A stretch of DNA of 64,000 nucleotides, taken from NCBI GenBank assembly GCA_017590115.1, contig JAGGNK010008337.1, positions 5,385,609-5,449,608 on the forward strand, read 5' to 3'. Every line of letters begins with the position of its first letter. Position 1 is the first letter of the stretch. The position numbers were made by a program, and so were the translations under genes. Positions 45,669-56,918 of this stretch are shown here, one piece after another. The notes below the pieces were generated by a model that worked only from the letters and a program-made list of their open reading frames with translations, ran no database searches and was not told where the DNA came from. Source of the stretch: Montifringilla adamsi (lineage: Eukaryota > Chordata > Aves > Passeriformes > Passeridae).

Positions 45669-48466
45669 TGTGTTTAAGAAAGCAGTTTTACCTCACCTGC
45701 TGGTGGAGGGAAGTGGAGTACCTCCTGTTAAAATGTGCTGTGGCTTTTTGCAGTGCTTGGCTTCTGTGCTGTGTTGGCAATAAACACACCTTGAGGTGCT
45801 ATAGGGGAGATCTGTGTTCTTTAGCTGCTCGGGTGATTGCAGGCTCATTTGAACGCCTGCCATGACATTTGCCAACTGCTACTTTCATTTCCTAATGGTT
45901 TATCCAATGGCCTGTCCAGTATCATTTCATCATCAAAACTGCTCCAGATAGTGGGGGTTTTGCTCACTTTGCCTTTGCAACAAAAACTGTAGAAGTATTA
46001 AAGTGGAGAAATGGACTGATTCCAGCCTAAAGACCATTTTTAGGATTTTTTGGGTTTTTTTTTTACCTTTTTATGAGAAATGCCCATCATGGGCTCTGGC
46101 CTGGTCCTGTGGCTGTTTGTGGTTGTGGTGAGTGCCTGTGGAAGCAGAGCCACAGAGCAGCCTGCTGTCTTTTCTCAGGAGCCTCTTGTCTCTTGCTGCC
46201 TGTCCTCTGAGTGTCCAGCCCTGCAGTCAGAGCTGCTTGTCCCCTTCCTCTTGGATGCTGGTGGCTTCTCATGGCAGTGTCTGCTGTCAGACAGCAGGTG
46301 CTCTTCTGGCCTCTCCTACCCATCCCCTTGTCCTTGTGGTATGCACATGAAGGTGTGTGGAACTAGAGATGGACAGAAAAAAATTGGACAGTTTATTCAC
46401 TGAAGTGGTGATACTGTTTAAATGGAACACTTGTGATTCTGGGCCATGTTTGACAGTTTCAGCTCATGCAAAAGATGAAGAGGAAGGAGTGAGAATTACT
46501 TGTGTCAGTTCAGGCAAAGTATCATTTACTCGCCCAGTCCTGTTCAGAAATGTGATTCACCCGCTGGAAGCCAAGAAAAAAAGATGTTTTAAAGCCGGTT
46601 TAGTGTTGGGTCAGGTCCCTGTGCTACCAGATTCAGAACTCAAATTGCACTGGAGGAACTCCAGAGCTTGCTCTTGTTTCAGACGGGGTTTATTAGCTGC
46701 CAGAAGGTGACAGGCTCTGGGGCTGTGTCAGGGTGGGATGTCACAGGTCTGGAGGTTCAGGTTGGAGGGGGTGGCCGAGGTCCTGGTGCCAGCCCTGGTT
46801 AGCTCCTTTCCAGACTGACATACGCTTCCTCTGAGGAGCTGTCATCACCTTCTTTCCTCCCCCGCTTCAGTGCTTCCACTCCCGCCTCAGAAAGGCTGAA
46901 AATAAAGTAACAGCCCTGCTTAAGTGTGCTGTTTTAAAGTCATTATCAGTAATGGCAGGAAATACTTGATTGCTGCAGGAACAAAAAGATCTCCCTGTAT
47001 TCATTTAGACCCTCAGGCATGAAAGTGCTTAAATTAAACAGCCAAAGAAGTTTTTGTGCAATTATTTTTTTTACATTTCCTCATCTTATTTCAAAAGCAA
47101 CTTTATCAATATTTCTCCTGTGAGTCATAGCTCATGGTAGTGTGATTTGTAGTGCTTGGCTGTGGAGCAGGTAACCCTTGCTGGCTACTCACTTGTGGCA
47201 CTGAACCACACACCCAGACCCCCTCGGGTGGAGCTGAGCCTTCTGATCTCTTTCCTCTCTTTTGTTTATGCACCTGGTGGGCTTGATGTGGTGTGAGTTC
47301 TGCTGGGCTGTCATGCTCTGAATGAAGTCCAGAGAACTGCAGAGTTTAGAAAGGCCATCTTCCCAAGCAAATACAGCATCCTATTCGCTCTTCACATGAG
47401 TGATTTTGTGTTTTGTGTTCCTTTTTTTTTTTCCTGTCCCTCCTTGAGCCTCAATCCAATTGAAAGTTGTCTTCCCTCAAGCAAAATTAATTTTATCCTA
47501 GCAAAATGAAAAATAAAAATTTGTTCCTGCCTTGCAAGTTGCCAAACCTTGCTTTCACTTGGGGGAACGTTAAAAAAATAAATTGCTGTAAGTTTAGTAA
47601 CAAAATATCCTTGAGGAATAGCAAAAAAGATGTTCTTCTCTCACTGAGCTATAAGTTTGGTGAATTTGACAGAAATTTGCTTGAACTTCTGCTTCCACAC
47701 TTTGCTTCGCTTCGTCAACTTCAGACCTAAAGCATCAGAAAACCAGGATGTTGGGGTTAAAACCTCAGAAATAAAACCAAAACCATGCTTGTTTTTTCTG
47801 GGTTCTTGTGCTGGCAGGGAGCTGGGCTCTCCCTTGCTGCAGCCAGGAAGGAGAGATGTCCTGGTGGTGCGGACCAGGGGCTGAGGTTTGGTGCTGGCCC
47901 CAGGGAGCTGGGGCTCGGGGAGCCAGGCATGTCCAGACACTGGATTTGGATGTGCCCCACTTGAGAGGAATGTGCAAGGCAGCTGAGGGCTTTGGAGCTC
48001 TCCTTGCAGAGCTTCCTTTGTTAGAAACCACGGTGGGTATTTCTCCTTTTCTGTGCTGTGCTCTGGACTTGCTCGGAGCTTGGGGTTCGCCTTCTGGGCT
48101 GGGATTTTTTGTGGGACTGCTGGATTGCAGGGTCTCTCAGCAGTAAGAGGTGGGCACAAGTATTTTCTCTAGGATTTTTCGGCCATCCAAAGGGGCAGCA
48201 GCTGTGCAGGGGAGCAGGTAGCTGAGCACCATTGCTCTGGGGCAGGATGTTTCACAGCAGGGCTGTACCTGGACAGTGTGCCAAACAGAACAGAACAGCT
48301 GCTTTTGGCTGGGTACTTGAAAATCTGAATTGATCACCAAAACCATGCAGTTCCCTGTAAAACAGGGCCCTCTGGGCATACACAGGAGGCCAGTGGTGTT
48401 CTTTTTGCTAAAATTTTGCCAGTGTTCCCATGTGATTATGTGTGCAACTCCAAGAGCCAGAGCTTC
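45669..48466. other. Probable intronic stretch
   Basis: No supported exon. A frame at 46080-46403 begins with a hydrophobic stretch that resembles a signal peptide but has no promoter or splice context. A T run occurs at 46052 and another near 47424. Confidence 0.35.
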
Positions 48467-48990
48467 AGGGAGGAAAATAACACAAAGCTTGTGAGATAAA
48501 AATCAAGAGGTGGCAGTGGTATTACCCAGTTCATCCTCAGTGTGTTCTATTGCATCAGTGGAACAAGAAGAAAGCAAACTCCAGATTCCAAAGCCAGCTT
48601 TGTCCCTACAGTGTGCAGATTGCTGAGAGGTGGTGAGCTCCAGAGTGTCTTCCCCTGAAATCTGCTGTTGGTTTTTCCAGAATCCGTAACTGCACGTGTA
48701 TCAGACAGCTGTAATTAAACTGCTTGCTCAGGGAGAAAAATAACACAAAGCTTGTGAGATAAAAATCAAGAGGTGGCAGTGGTATTACCCATTTGATCTT
48801 CAGTGTGTTCTGTTGCATCAGTGAACGAAAGAAGGAGAAAGCAAACTCCAGATTCCAAAGCCAGCTTTGTCCCTGCAGACTGAGGGGAGGTGGTGAGCTC
48901 CAGAGTGTCTTCCCCTGAAATCTGCTGTTGGTTTTTCCAGAATCCATGACTACACGTGTATCAAACAGCTGTAATTAAACTGCTTGTTCT
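48467..48990. repeat. Tandem duplication, two units of about 262 bp
   Basis: Unit 1 (48467-48729) and unit 2 (48730-48990) are alike over their full length, from AGGGAGRAAAATAACACAAA to GTAATTAAACTGCTTG, with scattered substitutions and a few small indels. Identity looks near 90 percent by eye. The units sit head to tail with no spacer. The sequence is not one I recognise as an interspersed repeat, so this is a local duplication. Confidence 0.95.
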
Positions 48991-50843
48991 GAGGGAAAAG
49001 AACCTTGGCTCAGCCTCCAGCGCCGCAGCGCAGCCGGGATGTGCACCTGTAGTGTGGGCAGATCTCTCAGGCTGGGACTTGTTCGCTCCGTTGGTGATGC
49101 TTGTGATGAGCCTGTTCCTGTTTTAATTGTTGTTCCTGGTGGAAAATGCTGTGTTGTCACGGGCTGGCTGTGCAGGGAGGGCACGCAGAGCTCGGGGGGA
49201 AGATCGGTGTGGCACGCTGCACAGTGAGTGAGGAGCACCAAAGGTTAATTGCCTGTTGCTCCCCAAGAATCATGTTCATAGTCTTGAGAAACGATGGCAA
49301 AGGGGGAGGAAGAAAGGAATTATCCTTGTAGGAAAAAAGGAACAGAGCCTGTACACTTGCTGCTGCCAAAGGCACAGGAGGGAGGGTATTTGAGAGTCTG
49401 TCAGAAGTGCAGCCCCATCTGCATGGTAGCTCTCCAATGGTGGAGTGGGGAAGCCCTGTGTCCTTTTTTATGATTATGTTTTCCCCTCTGGAATAACTTA
49501 AAAAACACCCAGAAATTTTCTTGGTTTTTGGATTTATTTTGGCTTTTTTCCTCCGTTCCTTTTTTGTTTGTTCTTTGTATCTGGAGGAATGAGGCTTGCT
49601 TCCTTGACCTTTTAGCAAGCTTGGGTTACTCTTTTGGTTATTTTGTGTTGTGGAAAAGGCAGCAGAGAGGCTTGAAATACTGAAAGGGGACCCTTGCTTC
49701 CAAATCTTTAAATGCCTTTGCATTTAAAAGGTGTTAAGCAACAAAGCATGACTTCAGACGTGAATAAATATCACATTGTGCCTCCCTGAATTGGGTTTTA
49801 CTTCTCTGACACTTGAGGATGCCAGGCTGCTGCTGTGCATCACTCTGGTAATCTGAGAAGTCTTCCATGAGGCCTGTGACCTGAATTTCTAAGAAGGCAG
49901 TGAAAAAAGAAATAAATTGTCAAGTCAGACTTGCTCCTTTCTCTGGGAAGAAAAAGCACTTGGATTTTCACATGCTGAGCGTGGAAAGCAGCGCCAGTGG
50001 AGGGTTTGGGGCTGGCAACTGGGAAGAGTCAGTGTGGTCCCCTTGTTTGGTGGCTCTGGCTGCCTCGGGACGTTGCTGAGGTGCAGATGGCTGCTCACAG
50101 CTGCAATAACATTGCAGTTATTGAGTTCCAGATGTAGATGTTCTAGGCTGGCCAGATACCAGAATGGTTTACTTTTTTTTCACACCTGAATTATTCGCCT
50201 AGCATGATCAACACAAATTGTCCACTTAGCATTTAAAATATATATTGCTACCTTTTTGTAAAATGTCCCAGTTCTCCCCAGGAAAATCTGTGCTGCTGTA
50301 AATTTTTGGTTGTTAAAAATTTTGGACTTTCGGTACCAAGAAATTAGGGAATGAAGTAATTTGCCTCAGTGCCTGTTGACCCCAGGCCATGTAAAATACA
50401 TGATCTGTTTTTGTTGGGACAGAGTATGAGGTTCCTGATCAGATCATGTGAATGACAGTTTCTTTCCTAAGCTGTTTGAAAGTTTCTCTATGATGCTAGA
50501 AGGGGAGATGGAGTAAGCTTGATAATGAAGGAAATCAGAGCAAGTATTTATCAGCACATGCTTTAAATGTTGGTGTGTTTATAGTATTTCACAGATCAAA
50601 CATGAATGTGTGAGCAGGGGCCTCAAGCATTAACTTAAATTTCAGGGCTGAAAGCTGTTGTAGCTCTAAGATCCAGGACAAGCCTTTCTTAGAGCTCTGT
50701 TTTAAATTTGGTATTTTTGAGCTATTACTGCAAAGGAAGAAAAATAACATCTGGCCCCATGTTGCACACTGGATTTTTGTTGCTTGTTTTTCGGTTCTTG
50801 CCAGTAGTTAGTAGTTAAAAATCAAAGGTCCAGATTTTCCACG
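48991..50843. other. Probable intronic stretch
   Basis: No supported exon or repeat family. A 188-codon minus-strand frame (49157-49723) runs through simple-composition sequence and lacks splice support. From about 50200 the DNA becomes AT-rich and repeat-poor. Confidence 0.35.
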
Positions 50844-50888
50844 AGTGTAAATTATTACTGGCTTCATTGACTTCATTGCATTTACACT
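50844..50888. repeat. Short imperfect palindrome, old amniote-type repeat
   Basis: AGTGTAAAT at 50844-50852 is the exact reverse complement of ATTTACACT at 50880-50888, and the loop contains CATTGACTTCATTG. This resembles a short palindromic repeat widespread in reptile and bird DNA (GTGTAAATC ... CATTGA-TCAATG ... GATTTACAC), as I remember it. It may be a decayed non-autonomous DNA transposon. Confidence 0.45.
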
Positions 50889-53800
50889 AGATTTAAATGA
50901 CCAAGAATCAAATAAAGCATCCCAAGTCAGGTTTTAATACAGTCAGGGTGGAGTTTTTATCATCTGCAATCTGCATTTTAAGCAGTGCTTAATTGTGTAG
51001 TTTTTATATACAGACACGTGCGTAAATTCACTTATGCATGCACAGAATAATGGCTTCATGTATTAATGCTGAAGCAGTTTGATTTAGTGTGCAGCAGTGG
51101 GTAAAGTAAAAATATTTAATTAAAATGCCCTTTTTTTGTGGACTGCATTAAAAAGAATTCCCAGATTAGATACTGGTTGCCCATGTGTGCAGGTCCTTTG
51201 TCATTTCCCTGCTGCTCCTGTTAGAAAATGGGGAGGTGAGTGGTTTTTCTTCCCCAGAGATCCCAAAATGCCTGGTGCTGGCAGAGAGGTGGAGAGCTCC
51301 CGCTTCAGCCCAGGCTCTTCAGGGGCTCTCCTGTTGGGATCAAAGTCTTCTGTGCTGGGTGTGATGAAACCACACAGGAACAGGGATCACACCTCCAAGC
51401 CAGAGCTGTCCATGCCAGCAGGACATGCTCCAGGCAGATGAGGGGAGTAACAGAAGAGGATGCCAGCTGCTTGGAGTGTTCAGACCTGGCAGACACCCCA
51501 TGGTCACCATCGTGGAGGGCACTCTGTGGATGCTCATCCAGAGATACTGGGTGGTTTTCAGATTTGGTTTTGTTTCCATCCTGAATGTCAGGATTTTAGG
51601 ATATCGTCAGATACCCTAAAATTTCAGGATAGGGTCAAATATCTTTTAAAAGGCTTATGCTGGTGCTTTGGAGAAAAAAGTACTGATTGTGGGGCAGCAG
51701 CTACCCCAGTGCTTCATGAGCTGTCTGGCAGCTTCTCTCTCGGGGGAACTGCTGCCCCCCAGCTCATTGTGTGCCTTTGCCAGTGACCAAAAGTAGTGTC
51801 CAGGCAGTGCCACAGCTTTCTGTCCTCACCACTGGTCTTGGCAGTGCCCCCCATAGGCACGAGCTTGGATGAGGGTCTGCCAGAAACTCTCAAGGTTGTT
51901 TGCACAGTCGTGGTTGTGCTTCTCTGCTGGAGGGGGAAATACTTAGGAATAAACCCTTCCCTTGCTTTTATATGTATATGCATAGAAAAAAGAGAGGTGG
52001 GATAAAAAGAAGTGAGCCGTCCTGAGCAGAGTGTTTGTAAGCAAGGCCAGTCCTGAGGCCGCAGCCTGGCGAACACAAACACGGGAGCAGCATCAGCCCA
52101 GGCACCTGCTGATGGATGGGCAGCTGCTGACAGCCTGAATGGCCACTTCTAATTAGCACTCATTAGAAGTCTCAGAAGAAAACGACTGGAGAATCAGCTG
52201 CTGCCCCCATGAGCGTGAGTCCCCCGTGACCTGAGCACTGCACGCTTGGCAAGCTGTGCGGCCCAGGAGAGCATCCCGGTGATTCCCCACCCCTGCAGCT
52301 CCAGTCCCAAAGGGCTCTGAGGAATCGTGAGCCAGAGGTGTGCTGTCTTCCCATCTCTTAATTGGCAGTAGAAGAGGAGGAAAGGAGAAAGTGATCATTA
52401 TTTTATGTTAAAACAGAGATAATTACCGCTATAGAATTTCACCAGGAAACAAAGCGGCAATTAATTATTCATCATCAGAACTCCAGCACAGCTCAGCAGA
52501 GTCGGAGTTCACATGTCCTGTGGGCTGGGGCACGGGGAGCCCTGGGCCCTGTCACTCTGCAGGGATGGCTCCCTTGGGAGGAGGCTGCTTTGGAGTCTCT
52601 TGGGGCCGTTGCCCACGGGAGCTAAGCCTGTTGCTCCATAAAACCTGGCTGCAAGCCGAGTGCCTGATGGGATCCCTGCCTGTGCTCGTGGTAGACGTGG
52701 CCATGTTGGTGTGCCACAGCATGCCTGGAGAAGGGCCCTGGCAGTGGCAGAGGTTGGCTGCTCAGGCTGGAAGGGTGTGTCTGACACTGCCTTCTGGCTC
52801 CCTGTACACCCAGTGCCATGTTCACTGGGAAAAGTGCAAGCAAAGTGTGAGATGTGTTTGCCACTGGGATTGGGCCAGTGGACTGGGTGACACTTCCCTG
52901 GTGCACCCTTGCATCTCCCAGTTAACAAGTCAGTAACTGGTATCTCTGTATGAAATAGCTCCTTGCCTTTCATTTTCCCTGGGAATTTGTTTCCTGTACC
53001 CTGTGCGAGCCTTTGTGCTCCGCAGTAAGAGTTGCTGAGCTTTGTGCTCCTCTCAAGCTGCCTCTCGAGAGGAGGCCAGTGTGCTGAGGAAAAGGGAAGG
53101 AGGGGGCATGGATTTTCTGTGAGAGGACATCAGAGCCATTCTTGAAGCGAGCAGGATCTCAAGGATGTCCTCCAGGGCAACTGGCTGCTACAAGGACCCT
53201 CAGTGAGGCAGGATGCTTCATGCAGGGATGCAGCGACTTTCCTGTAGCCATAGCAACAGCTGGGAGGTTTGGTGGTGACTGCCAGCATCCCTGGGCTGGT
53301 GGGCCAGCAAGAGAGGTGTGGCTGCAAGGCCAGGCAGGGGAGTGACCCACAGCCATCCAGGTGAGCAGGGCAGGCGTGGTGAGACTGATCCACGGATCCT
53401 TTCTGGTCACCGTGTTGTGTCCCCACCCCTGGCAGCCCCCAAAGCTGAGGGGTGGGCAAGGGACCCAGACAGCTCAGAGAACAGTGGACAGGGGAGTGCA
53501 GGTGGATCCCATCCCATGAACCGTGTCTTGGAGCGAGGTTGTCGGATCCCTGTGGAGCGAGGCTTCTGTGGGTAGTGCTGAACCTCGCCCTCTCCCCCAT
53601 CCCCAGGATTACCAGGATTACAGATTTAATCAGGATGCAGGAGCTGACAAAAACTTGGACTGGGAGATGGAAAGTTCCACTGAGCCACCACCGCTCGTGT
53701 GCTTGGGGGGAAGCTGGCAGAGGGGGAATGGAGCTGTTCATGCAGCCTCTGTGCTTGAATTAATTTTATGTTCTTCTTACACTTGGGTTCCTCCTTTGGA

Positions 53801-56081
53801 CATGTCTTTCCAAACTCACATTTTCTTAGAAAAAACCCCATAATTTCCAAGCTTTTGTTGAAAGCCAGTACGTCTTCTGCCCTACCTACACTGCATCTGT
53901 GCTGAATGGTTTGGATTGAATCTGTCTCCTGGGAAAGACTCACAGGGATATTCAACCCGCCCTCAGAACTGAATCAATGAGTAGGTGAGCACAGAGGAAT
54001 TCAAGAGGACCAGCAGCCCACACAGCTGAGCTATGTGTTACATCATTACCATCATCTGGTGGCCAGGTTTCCCTGGAGCTCTTGGTGCTGTTTGGTGACT
54101 GCTGGAGGAGACCTTGGTGTGCACACAGTGTGCATCCGTGTTGGAGCACGCGTGTGAGCCTGGGTCTGTTTGCTCTGCAGAGCACAGGGAGTGCTCTGCC
54201 CAGCCAGGGACCGCGGAGCTGAAGACAGGATTAATGTTTCCCCTGGCAGATTTTTCCATGTAGGAAATTCCCTGCTGCTTCGAGCCTATAAATCAGCATC
54301 GGATGGCCTTTTAAGGGTGCATGCTATCAGTCAGTTTCCCATCCTATTTTGATTTTGCAGATCCATGAAATGTTCCCAGTGGAGGTGCAGACTTGCCTGC
54401 AGCCAGTGGAACTAGAGAAAGTCCTGTTGCTCTGGTTCCTTTTCCCAGCCCCTTGGATGGTGGTCCCACAGAGCCTCCCTGGGTGACACTGCTTCTGCAG
54501 GTGGAGCTGGGCTGTCACTCCGGGGGACAGGGCTGGGGCCATCCCCATCTCCCACAAACAGGGTGCTGCCAATCCTGCTGGAGCTTGGGTTAAAGCACAG
54601 CCTGTTGCCCAATTTCAGAGGGAGGAGGTTCGCAAGCAGACCAGCTTTAATTTACAGCCTTATTTTTCTACTCCCACAAGACCAGCAGAAGAAACACATA
54701 CTTTGTAGTTTATCTGTAAAACTTAAAGAGCTAAGTGAACTGCTCGAAGGATATTGCTGGGAGTGATTTCAGTGGAAAACTGAAACAAACTGGAGCTTGT
54801 GCTTGGTGCTGGGAAGGTGACAGGCTGTGTGCCGTGCCAGGTTTGTGCTCTGTGTCAGAGGCTCTGTAGGTGCTGGAAATTGCAGGGCAGGGAGGTTCTC
54901 TGGTGTGCAGAGATTCCCCTTCTGGGCAGGACGGGCTGTGGGAAGCTCAGGAATTGTTTGGGGAGGTGTTGCCCATCTGACAAGCTGCATGGCACAGCAG
55001 CCAGGGCTGGGACACTCAGGCCTGTGGAAATGAGGTCATCTGATTTTTAGGGTAAACAGAAACTGCTGGGGAGGTTCTGTACGGAGCCTCAGGTGTGGCT
55101 GTCAGGGCAAATCCCTCTTTATTTCTTGACATGCTTAACAGCAGGCACAATGGGATGGCCCTCAGAGTGCTGACACAGGCAAACACACACTCTGGCGTAG
55201 CTGTGCGCTGTTTCTGTGGGGGTGAAAATGCTTACAGGAAAGGCAGATTAAATAATTTCCTCTCTTGCCTTTATTCTCTTCTTTTAAAAAACATTTAATG
55301 GCTCTTCTGTGTAATACTGTTTTGTTCACTCAAAAAATTGAAACAGAACAGTTTCACCTGCTTTTTAATTTTTGGGTGAAATTACTAGAGACCCTCATCT
55401 TCACGTTTCAGCATGGTGGTGCCACAGGTGATGCATCCTCTTCCCAGCCCGGAATGTCCCCTCAGGAGGTTGGGAGCAAGCTCCAGGATCCTGCAGAAGG
55501 CTGGAACGGCTGAGGAGAAACCTGTGCTGTTCCAGCTCTCCTCAGGCAGTGTGTCCTGAAGTGGAGATGGAGCTGCAGTTTTTGGATTGAAACACTTTGT
55601 TTCTAACATTGGCTGCAGCAAACAAGTCTGGAGAAGCATTAAATCCTGAAGCAATTAAATGTATCGGCAAAGATATTTTTTTCCCCCTTTTGTGAGATAC
55701 TTTGCCAGCTGTTGTTTATGGAAAAAATCTCAATCTTTTTTATGAGAACTGTTTTTAGGTTTCTTTGTGTTTGGGGCTGATTTATACATTATGCATTAGC
55801 TCGGGAAGGCAAAACATTTATTTACCAGCCTGAATATTTAGAGGAAGAATAAGTGGGAGTCAGTGAAAAGCTTGTATGGATAGCTTAGCCAGAGATCCAG
55901 AAGAGCTTTCCTGGTGATAGGAATGGCCCAATTAACTTGTAAGGGAAGAGCCAGACAATAAATGGACTTTCCTCTGCCTATGTGTGGGTGACCCCTCTGC
56001 CTGCAAGGCCTTGGGCTCCATGGCCAAAGCATAAAGGCTACAGAAACCCCTCTCTCTGCTGCGTGGTGGGGACTGACAGCA
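50889..56081. other. Probable intronic stretch
   Basis: No firm exon or interspersed repeat. AT-rich to about 51150, then mixed. At 53605 a good acceptor (CTCCCCCATCCCCAG) opens a frame starting DYQDYRFNQDAG, but no donor is evident and the phase does not fit the exon at 43923. A 22-bp block at 54330-54351 recurs at 56161-56182. Confidence 0.35.
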
Positions 56082-56238
56082 GCTGGGGATTTCTCTGTTG
56101 TTGGAGGCACTGGCTTCGTGGAGGCCAGAGAAAGCACCCACGCAGCAGAGAGATTTCTCTGTCAGTTTCCCATCCTATTTTGGATGCTGGGGATTTCTCT
56201 GTTGTTGGAGGCACTGGCTTCGTGGAGGCCAGAGAAAG
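56082..56238. repeat. Exact 53-bp direct repeat, 104 bp apart
   Basis: GCTGGGGATTTCTCTGTTGT through GGCCAGAGAAAG is identical at 56082-56134 and 56186-56238. The 51-bp spacer includes the 22-bp block GTCAGTTTCCCATCCTATTT.. also found at 54330. Perfect identity points to a recent local duplication, or to an assembly artefact. Confidence 0.95.
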
Positions 56239-56695
56239 AAAGGTTGGATGGTGCCTGACTGGGCTGGCTGTGTTTGGGAGGAACTGAGGAGGAGTGGAGT
56301 GGGTTTTCTTTGTTCAGGTTTGCTAAATGGTATTTTTGAGGGAGTTCTTTTATAAGGCACCGTGCTGAGAAATGCACAGTTCTTTATGCTGTTCTCTTTT
56401 CTTTTTGCTTGTGAATGAAAGAATGTTGATGAGAGCTGGGGCCGAGCGGCATGCCCTTGTCTGGGATGAGGCATGCCATAGGCATCGTGCTGCTACAGAA
56501 GGAGGCTCAGAGGTGATTTTATTGCTTGCTGACTGCAAAAACTTGCCACCAAATGACAGTTTGTTAGAGCTGGGCTGTTTTAGGAGCAAATGGAGTAAGT
56601 GGGTTGGAGCTGTGAAGAAAACAAACAATATGGAGGAAAATACATCCTTATAGTTCAGAACATCAGTTTCAGAACAAGGGGTGCCAGTGACTTCT

Positions 56696-56918
56696 CTGGG
56701 AGCAGGTCCTTGGCTGCCTCCGGATTTGGCAGGAAATTGTGACGTGAATTTGAACGAAATGCAGCTACCAAGAAGCACCCTGAGCTGTGGGACCCGCGAG
56801 CATTGCCTGGGAGCAGGTCCTTGGCTGCCTCAGGTCTTTGGCAGGAAATTGTGACGTGAATTTGAAAGAAATGCAGCTACCAAGAAGCACCCTGAGCTGT
56901 GGGACCCGCGAGCATTGC
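56696..56918. repeat. Tandem duplication, two units of about 111 bp
   Basis: Unit 1 (56696-56806) and unit 2 (56807-56918) run from CTGGGAGCAGGTCCTTGGCT to GGGACCCGCGAGCATTGC with only a few differences. They are head to tail without spacer and lie 450 bp from the 53-bp direct repeat. Confidence 0.95.

Noticed and set aside
49157..49723. 188-codon minus-strand frame
   Set aside because: Passes through T-rich simple sequence; no splice sites or recognisable domain.
53523..53843. Frame with DYQDYRFNQDAG after a good acceptor
   Set aside because: No donor is evident and the phase does not continue the exon at 43923.
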